DNA of 64,000 nucleotides from Phormidium tenue FACHB-886 (GTDB taxonomy: Bacteria > Cyanobacteriota > Cyanobacteriia > Elainellales > Elainellaceae): contig NZ_JACXWX010000001.1 in the NCBI RefSeq assembly GCF_014764505.1, positions 558,001 through 622,000 of the forward strand. Reading direction: 5' to 3'. Of the stretch, positions 59,921-64,000 are shown piece by piece. The stretch's first letter is position 1. Each line of letters starts with the position of its first letter. Below the pieces are notes generated by a model. That model saw only the letters and a program-made list of their open reading frames with translations. It was not told where the DNA came from and did no database searches. The position numbers and the translations under genes were made by a program.

Positions 59921-61075
59921 CTATGAGCGTTCAAGCCGACGTGGAGAGAAGGCATGTTTCCAACTCAGAGCTAGGCGCTCAACCCAGTGCCAAGACGGTA
60001 TGGCAAGTAAGGTAGTCAGAATAACTGAAAGAGCGAAATAAGCCATAAATCCCCACTGGCTTACTCCATATGCGGCTAGCGCTTGCTGAATTGGGAACGC
60101 ATAAATATACAACCCATAACTGTAATCCCGCTTTCGAGCAAACCCCTGGAACGGCAGAACGTTAGCTAGCCAGAACATCAAGTAGGCAGTTGTCAATGGC
60201 GAAACTAGCCAATAGACCTGCGTGAGTAAGGCAAGGGTGCCTGCTACAAACGAAAAGAGAATCAGCGATCGATTGAGCGGGGGTGTCCAGAAATAAAAGG
60301 CAGCACCCATCAGAAAGTGGGTCGTGGTTCGCAGTCCTTCAGCAGAACCAAGGGCGGTTTCATGGGAGGCATCAAGCGCATAGGCTCCCCAAGTGATGAG
60401 CAACAGCCCAATGATTACTTCTTTCCTTAGTAGTCCAATCCAACCCAGTACGCCAATCAGCAGATAAAGCCGAAATTCATGTCCGAGCGTCCAGAGTGAA
60501 CTGTTGATCGAATCGGCATAGGGGTTGGTGCTAAAAAGCGTGGAGATTGTACTCTGTCCTTTCACCCAGGCAATCTTTTCAGTGACTTTGGCTAAGTCCG
60601 GGGCCCACCCTAAAAGCGTTGGGAACACTAGCCCGATCGCCGATTGAAACGCTGCTAGGGCTGGATTGAGCAAGTTATGCCAGAAGTACCCAACATCCGG
60701 CAGAATGCCAAAAAGCAGCGGTAGAGCAATGGCTGAGAGGGCGATACAAACCCAGTAGGCTGGAAAGATCCGCAGCCCCCGGTGCCAAAGGAAGATATAA
60801 AAAGATTTAACGCGAAAGTAGCTAGCGGTAATCAAGCAGCCGCTCAGCACAAAAAAACCATCAACTGCAATTGCTCCAGCGCTGTAAGAGTCAGCCGTTA
60901 ACACTTTAACGACATCGTATCCCAGCCCGCTCAAATCGTAGGTGTGAGAATAAATGACAACTAATGCAAGCACCAAGCGAATAAAGCCGATACTGTTTTG
61001 ACTAGCGTCAAGCTGTATAGATTTGGGTAATCCTGGTCTAAAAGGCTCCATCAAGCCTCGTGAGAGCCAATTCAT
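59921..61075 (-). CDS. Acyltransferase family 3 membrane protein (OafA-like)
   Basis: A 384-residue polytopic acyltransferase. It has NSIGFIRLVLALVVIYSHTYDLSGLG (residues about 24-49) with the conserved His, then AVDGFFVLSGCLITASYF, and about ten helices, with LWTLGHEFRLYLLIGVLG in the middle and HWVERLALSWK at the end. Members transfer acyl groups to sugars of lipopolysaccharide, Nod factors or exopolysaccharides. The second ATG (61075) lies 8 nt after AGGAG and was preferred to the ATG at 61081. The substrate is unknown. Confidence 0.9.
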   Translation of the reverse strand: MNWLSRGLMEPFRPGLPKSIQLDASQNSIGFIRLVLALVVIYSHTYDLSGLGYDVVKVLTADSYSAGAIAVDGFFVLSGCLITASYFRVKSFYIFLWHRGLRIFPAYWVCIALSAIALPLLFGILPDVGYFWHNLLNPALAAFQSAIGLVFPTLLGWAPDLAKVTEKIAWVKGQSTISTLFSTNPYADSINSSLWTLGHEFRLYLLIGVLGWIGLLRKEVIIGLLLITWGAYALDASHETALGSAEGLRTTTHFLMGAAFYFWTPPLNRSLILFSFVAGTLALLTQVYWLVSPLTTAYLMFWLANVLPFQGFARKRDYSYGLYIYAFPIQQALAAYGVSQWGFMAYFALSVILTTLLAIPSWHWVERLALSWKHAFSPRRLERS

Positions 61076-61406
61076 ACTCATTTCTCCTTGCTATTGCCGC
61101 TGTTCCCAAAACCCTGGTTCTCCCTAAAGAATTCGCTATTCTGACAGCTATTCCGGAAGTTTTGACGCTATACATTCGACAGCAAAGTGTGAGTAGGAAA
61201 GTTCATCTCGTTCCAAATGCAGCAGTCATAAGCCTATACGGCGTTACGCTGTGCGTGCAAATGGGACATTTAAGGGGATGCAGCGTGACCCTCAAATAGT
61301 CCCAGTAGCGCAGCGTTTCTAAGTTTATGCATTAAAACTGGGCAGGCAAAATGCCTACCCCACAAGCGTATTTTCTTGAGTAGAGCGAATATTCTCGCTC
61401 AGTAAA
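61076..61406. other. Spacer between frr and acyltransferase genes
   Basis: About 330 bp without coding potential. It contains a small stem GAGCGA/TCGCTC at 61383-61400 and the terminator below it, both suited to end the pyrH-frr transcript, and the promoter region of the acyltransferase gene. Confidence 0.5.
61334..61360 (-). terminator. Terminator of the pyrH-frr operon
   Basis: On the minus strand GGGTAGGCA-TTT-TGCCTGCCC (9-bp stem with one T-G pair) is followed by AGTTTTAA. It lies 47 bp past the frr stop codon. Confidence 0.7.
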
Positions 61407-61955
61407 TTAGAGCGTAGTGATGTCGGTTTCTTTCTCTGCCAAAAGCTGATCGATCTTGGTTATATATTTGTCCGTTAGCTTTTGGATGCTGTCCTGCAGA
61501 TCGCGGGCTTCATCTTCTGGGACTTCGCCTGCCTTTTCTTGTTTGCGGACTGAATCAACAGCATCACGGCGGACGTTGCGAACTGAGACTTTGCCTTCTT
61601 CAGCGTACTTGGCAGCCGTTTTGACGAGTTCTTTCCGGCGATCGCTGGTTAGAGGGGGAATGTTAAGCCGGATAATCACGCCGTCATTGCTGGGCGTTAA
61701 GCCCACGTCGGACATAGAGATGGCTTTCTCAATTAGGTTAAGCGTGTTGCGATCGTAGGGCTGAATGGCGATCGTGCTAGAGTCGGGTGTATTCACATTT
61801 GCTAGCGATTTGAGCGGCGTTGGTGTGCCGTAGTATTCCACCTGAATGCGGTCGAGAATGGCAGCGTTAGCGCGACCCGTCCGAATTGTATTGAAGTTGC
61901 GTTGAGTTGCCTCAACTGCCTTTTGCATATGACTTTCAACGTCAGATAACTTCAC
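61407..61955 (-). CDS. frr: Ribosome recycling factor
   Basis: A 182-residue RRF. It begins [54 protein letters not shown] and ends with the helical hinge [25 protein letters not shown]. The protein splits post-termination ribosomes together with EF-G. The start is GTG (61955) after GGGAGG; an upstream in-frame TTG at 61970 is less likely. The start lies inside the end of pyrH (14-bp overlap), the classic pyrH-frr pair seen in most bacteria. Confidence 0.96.
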   Translation of the reverse strand: MKLSDVESHMQKAVEATQRNFNTIRTGRANAAILDRIQVEYYGTPTPLKSLANVNTPDSSTIAIQPYDRNTLNLIEKAISMSDVGLTPSNDGVIIRLNIPPLTSDRRKELVKTAAKYAEEGKVSVRNVRRDAVDSVRKQEKAGEVPEDEARDLQDSIQKLTDKYITKIDQLLAEKETDITTL

Positions 61956-62670
61956 AAGAGCCTCCCACAATCGTTCCTATCGATTCTCCCATGATGGAGC
62001 GACGAACATTTCCCGGTACAGATAAGTCAAACACAATGATCGGGATATTATTATCTTTACATAATGCGATCGCCGTCGAGTCCATCACTTTCAGATCGTG
62101 GTTGAGCACGTAGCTATAGGTAAGGCTTTGAAAACGGCGAGCATTGGGATTCTTCTTGGGGTCAGAGTCGTAGATGCCATCTACTTTCGTGGCTTTGAAG
62201 ACTACCTCTGCATTGATTTCGGCTGCTCGCAGCGCTGCTGTGGTGTCAGTTGTAAAGAAAGGATTGCCAGAACCTGCCCCAAAGATTACCACCCGTCCTT
62301 TTTCAAGATGCCGAATAGCGCGACGGCGGATGTAAGGTTCTGCCACCTCTTGCATTTCGATCGCCGATAGTACTCGCGTTGGGATGCCCAGTTGCTCTAG
62401 TGCATCTTGCAGCGTGATGGCATTCATTACAGTTGCGATCATCCCCACATAGTCAGCCGTTGCCCGATCCATGCCGGCTGCTGCCCCTTTGACACCCCGA
62501 AAAATGTTGCCACCACCGACGACGATCGCCGTTTGAACCCCTTCCGAGACGATTTCTTTCACTTCTTGAGCAATACTTTGCACGATGCCGGGGTCAATCC
62601 CATAGGCGAGGTCGCCCATCAATGCCTCACCGCTCAGCTTTAGCAGAACACGCTGGTATGCTAATCCCAT
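61942..62670 (-). CDS. pyrH: UMP kinase
   Basis: A 242-residue amino-acid-kinase-fold UMP kinase that converts UMP to UDP. It shows [14 protein letters not shown] near the N terminus, [44 protein letters not shown], and [26 protein letters not shown]. Binding of UTP and GTP regulates family members. It is co-transcribed with frr. Normal length; no oddity. Confidence 0.97.
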   Translation of the reverse strand: MGLAYQRVLLKLSGEALMGDLAYGIDPGIVQSIAQEVKEIVSEGVQTAIVVGGGNIFRGVKGAAAGMDRATADYVGMIATVMNAITLQDALEQLGIPTRVLSAIEMQEVAEPYIRRRAIRHLEKGRVVIFGAGSGNPFFTTDTTAALRAAEINAEVVFKATKVDGIYDSDPKKNPNARRFQSLTYSYVLNHDLKVMDSTAIALCKDNNIPIIVFDLSVPGNVRRSIMGESIGTIVGGSCEVI

Positions 62671-62779
62671 GAAATTGATAACTTCTGTTACATTGGAGTG
62701 TTTCCACCCTAAGATAGCAGCAGAAATTTGTTCTGTAACCTAATTGAGTGAGCTGGCAGGTGTGAATCTTGACAGAGCT

Positions 62780-63319
62780 CTACGGATGCCACTTGAGAGA
62801 ACAGCCGACGGCACTGGTGAAATTTGTTTTGATTGGCTGCCCTGCTAGCAAATCAGCAATTGCATTACGCAGGTAAGCCTGCTGGACTGCTTCTGGTGCT
62901 TGAGGGCTGTCATCAATTGCGCCTATGTAGCGCACAACACCTGCTTGGTCGATTAGAAATGCCTCGGGGGTGTGACTTGCACTAAAGCTGCGGGCGACAT
63001 CTTGGGTGACATCCCGCAAATAAGGAAAATTGAGCGCCTGAGTTGCCGCAAATTCTTTCATCTTCTCGTAGCTGTCTTCTGGATGGCGCTGGTCATCGTT
63101 GGCGTTAATGCCAATGAGTGTGAAGCCCTGACTCTGAAACTCAGCCTGGATCTGCTTGAGGCGATCGAGATAAAGCCTCACAAAAGGGCAATGATTGCAC
63201 ATAATGATTACGCCCACTGCCCGGTACTGCTCCAGGTAGCGTGTGAGATGATGCACCGAACCATCTGCACCGGGAAGCTCAAAATCTGGGGCATAGCTGC
63301 CAATTTTTGTTCCTGTCAT
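62780..63319 (-). CDS. Thioredoxin-fold redoxin (AhpC/TSA family)
   Basis: A 179-residue redoxin. It has GSYAPDFELPGADGSVHHLTRYL, then VIIMCNHCPFVRLYLDRLKQI with a CNHC redox-type motif (residues about 41-44), FTLIGINANDDQRHPEDSY and ASHTPEAFLIDQAGVVRYIGAIDD with the conserved cis-Pro. Such thiol-disulfide or peroxide-acting redoxins are usual in cyanobacteria and partner thioredoxin. The ATG at 63319 (MTGTKIGSYAP) beats a GTG at 63328. It lies 109 bp upstream of pyrH on the same strand. Confidence 0.9.
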   Translation of the reverse strand: MTGTKIGSYAPDFELPGADGSVHHLTRYLEQYRAVGVIIMCNHCPFVRLYLDRLKQIQAEFQSQGFTLIGINANDDQRHPEDSYEKMKEFAATQALNFPYLRDVTQDVARSFSASHTPEAFLIDQAGVVRYIGAIDDSPQAPEAVQQAYLRNAIADLLAGQPIKTNFTSAVGCSLKWHP

Positions 63320-63727
63320 AACTAGCACATCCGCTTTAGCAGGAAAGTGACCGCAGTAAGCTACGGTTTTCGCCCTTTAGGATAGCGTAGAAGTCAGGTC
63401 ATCTACAGCTAAAGTGATTTTGCTCTCTTACGAGATGTCCGAAAAGAGTATTTTCAAGCGTTGAGTTGTTCAGCCCCCCTAAATCCTCCTGTTCTTCGAG
63501 AAGGCAGAGCCTCTGCAAAGGAGGACCATGAACAGTTTGGTTCCCCCTTTTTCAGGCTTTGTCTTTTTAGAAGTAGGGGTGATCCGCAGCCTCAAGGTGT
63601 AAAAAGTAACTTCTTAGACGTCCTCTCCCATCCGATCGCCTCTATCCTGCGTATTTCAAGTAGAGTCAATTGATGAATCGGCAATGCGATCGCAGTCCCT
63701 GCCCCGGTTCGCCGTGTCACTTATTCG
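63320..63727. other. Spacer with possible degenerate MITE-like sequence
   Basis: About 400 bp between the redoxin and ECF sigma genes. At 63425-63440 GAGATGTCCGAAAAGAG and, inverted, at 63606-63622 AGAGGACGTCTAAGAAG bound a stretch with C- and G-rich blocks (CCCCCCTAAATCC, AGTAGGGGTGATCC) like the interior of the element at 47047-47185. The resemblance is weak. Otherwise the region holds the divergent promoters. Confidence 0.35.
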
Positions 63728-64000
63728 ATGCCCACAATGGACTCAAATCCCCCCGCTCTTGGAGCGAACATTACACCTCTGACTGCGGATCTGCCAGATC
63801 TTGATTTGTTCAATGCCCTTCAGAATGGTCAAGTCCAAGCGCTTTCGCTGCTGTACGATCGCTACGCTCGGCTAGTTTACAGCCTAGCTTTCAAGGTATT
63901 GGCAAATGCCGAAGAAGCTGAAGATGTTGTGCAGGATATCTTCCTAACGCTCTGGCAGCGCAACACCTACAATCCGTCTCGCGGCTCTTTGAGCAGCTTT
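63728..64000 (+). CDS. ECF-type RNA polymerase sigma factor (N-terminal part, cut by window edge)
   Basis: The 91 visible codons end at the window edge. A short N-terminal stretch (MPTMDSNPPALGANITP) is followed by sigma region 2: LFNALQNGQVQALSLLYDRYARLVYSLAFKVLANAEEAEDVVQDIFLTLWQR, with the YDRYA and EDVVQDIF core-binding motifs. This is the RpoE/SigW-like group, possibly cyanobacterial SigG. The start may also be the ATG at 63737. Region 4, which reads the -35 element, lies outside the window, as would any anti-sigma gene. Confidence 0.92.
   Translation, partial: MPTMDSNPPALGANITPLTADLPDLDLFNALQNGQVQALSLLYDRYARLVYSLAFKVLANAEEAEDVVQDIFLTLWQRNTYNPSRGSLSSF

Noticed and set aside
63461-63673. 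Plus-strand open frame upstream of the ECF sigma gene
   Set aside because: No start signal or similarity; overlaps a possible degenerate MITE-like stretch.
1-64000. CRISPR arrays, rRNA operon, prophage or complete insertion sequence
   Set aside because: No regularly spaced repeats with unique spacers, no rRNA-like sequence and no full transposase or integrase gene was found on either strand.

Overview
The window is a chromosomal segment of a cyanobacterium. The evidence is psbA (photosystem II D1), the phycobilisome core cluster apcA-apcB-apcC, a CRR6-type NDH-1 assembly factor, a phytol-kinase-like gene, a plant-type ferredoxin, a geranylgeranyl-reductase-family protein, and abundant GCGATCGC (HIP1-like) octamers inside genes. 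Moderate GC and long, hairpin-rich spacers fit a Leptolyngbya-like lineage, but the genus cannot be fixed from this sequence alone.

Layout. 0-5 kb: end of an inositol-monophosphatase-family gene, a 2Fe-2S ferredoxin, tRNA-Ser(GGA), uvrB and convergent mtnA, and a methyltransferase. 5-12 kb: an exported protein, an alpha/beta-hydrolase-fold protein that appears to lack two catalytic residues, psbA with a strong terminator, a VOC protein, a PQQ-type sugar dehydrogenase lipoprotein, an orphan sugar ABC permease, yidD and an FHA protein. 12-19 kb: tRNA-Ile(CAT), a small membrane protein, a CNNM/HlyC-type protein, an EVE protein and metH. 19-24 kb: a BMP-type nucleoside ABC transporter operon with an acetyltransferase gene inside it. 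24-30 kb is the accessory part: a frameshifted small gene between two terminator-like hairpins, a glycosyltransferase, a long gene-free stretch, then a two-gene cassette. The cassette encodes an HsdR-N (restriction-nuclease-like) domain fused to a ParA ATPase, followed by a ParB-like coiled-coil protein, and next to it is a Uma2 nuclease. 30-37 kb: an emfourin-like inhibitor, a thioesterase, YgfZ, a universal stress protein and an NrtABD/CynABD-type anion importer. 37-43.5 kb: an HlyD / double-ATPase / two-permease exporter divergent from a TetR regulator, with a 21-bp operator-like palindrome between them. 43.5-49 kb: an AbrB-type membrane protein, a second stress protein, an FtsW/RodA protein and apcABC. 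49-57 kb: two glycosyltransferases, a phytol-kinase-like enzyme, a degenerate receiver protein, CRR6 and gyrA. 57-64 kb: a monooxygenase-like protein, a long inverted-repeat element, a divergent small-protein/HTH pair, a geranylgeranyl-reductase-like protein, an acyltransferase, pyrH-frr, a redoxin and the start of an ECF sigma factor.

Most genes are ordinary cyanobacterial housekeeping or transport genes in short operons. The best candidate for an undescribed system is the nuclease-ParA / ParB-like pair at 26.8-29.1 kb. No CRISPR array, rRNA, intact transposase or prophage was recognised.
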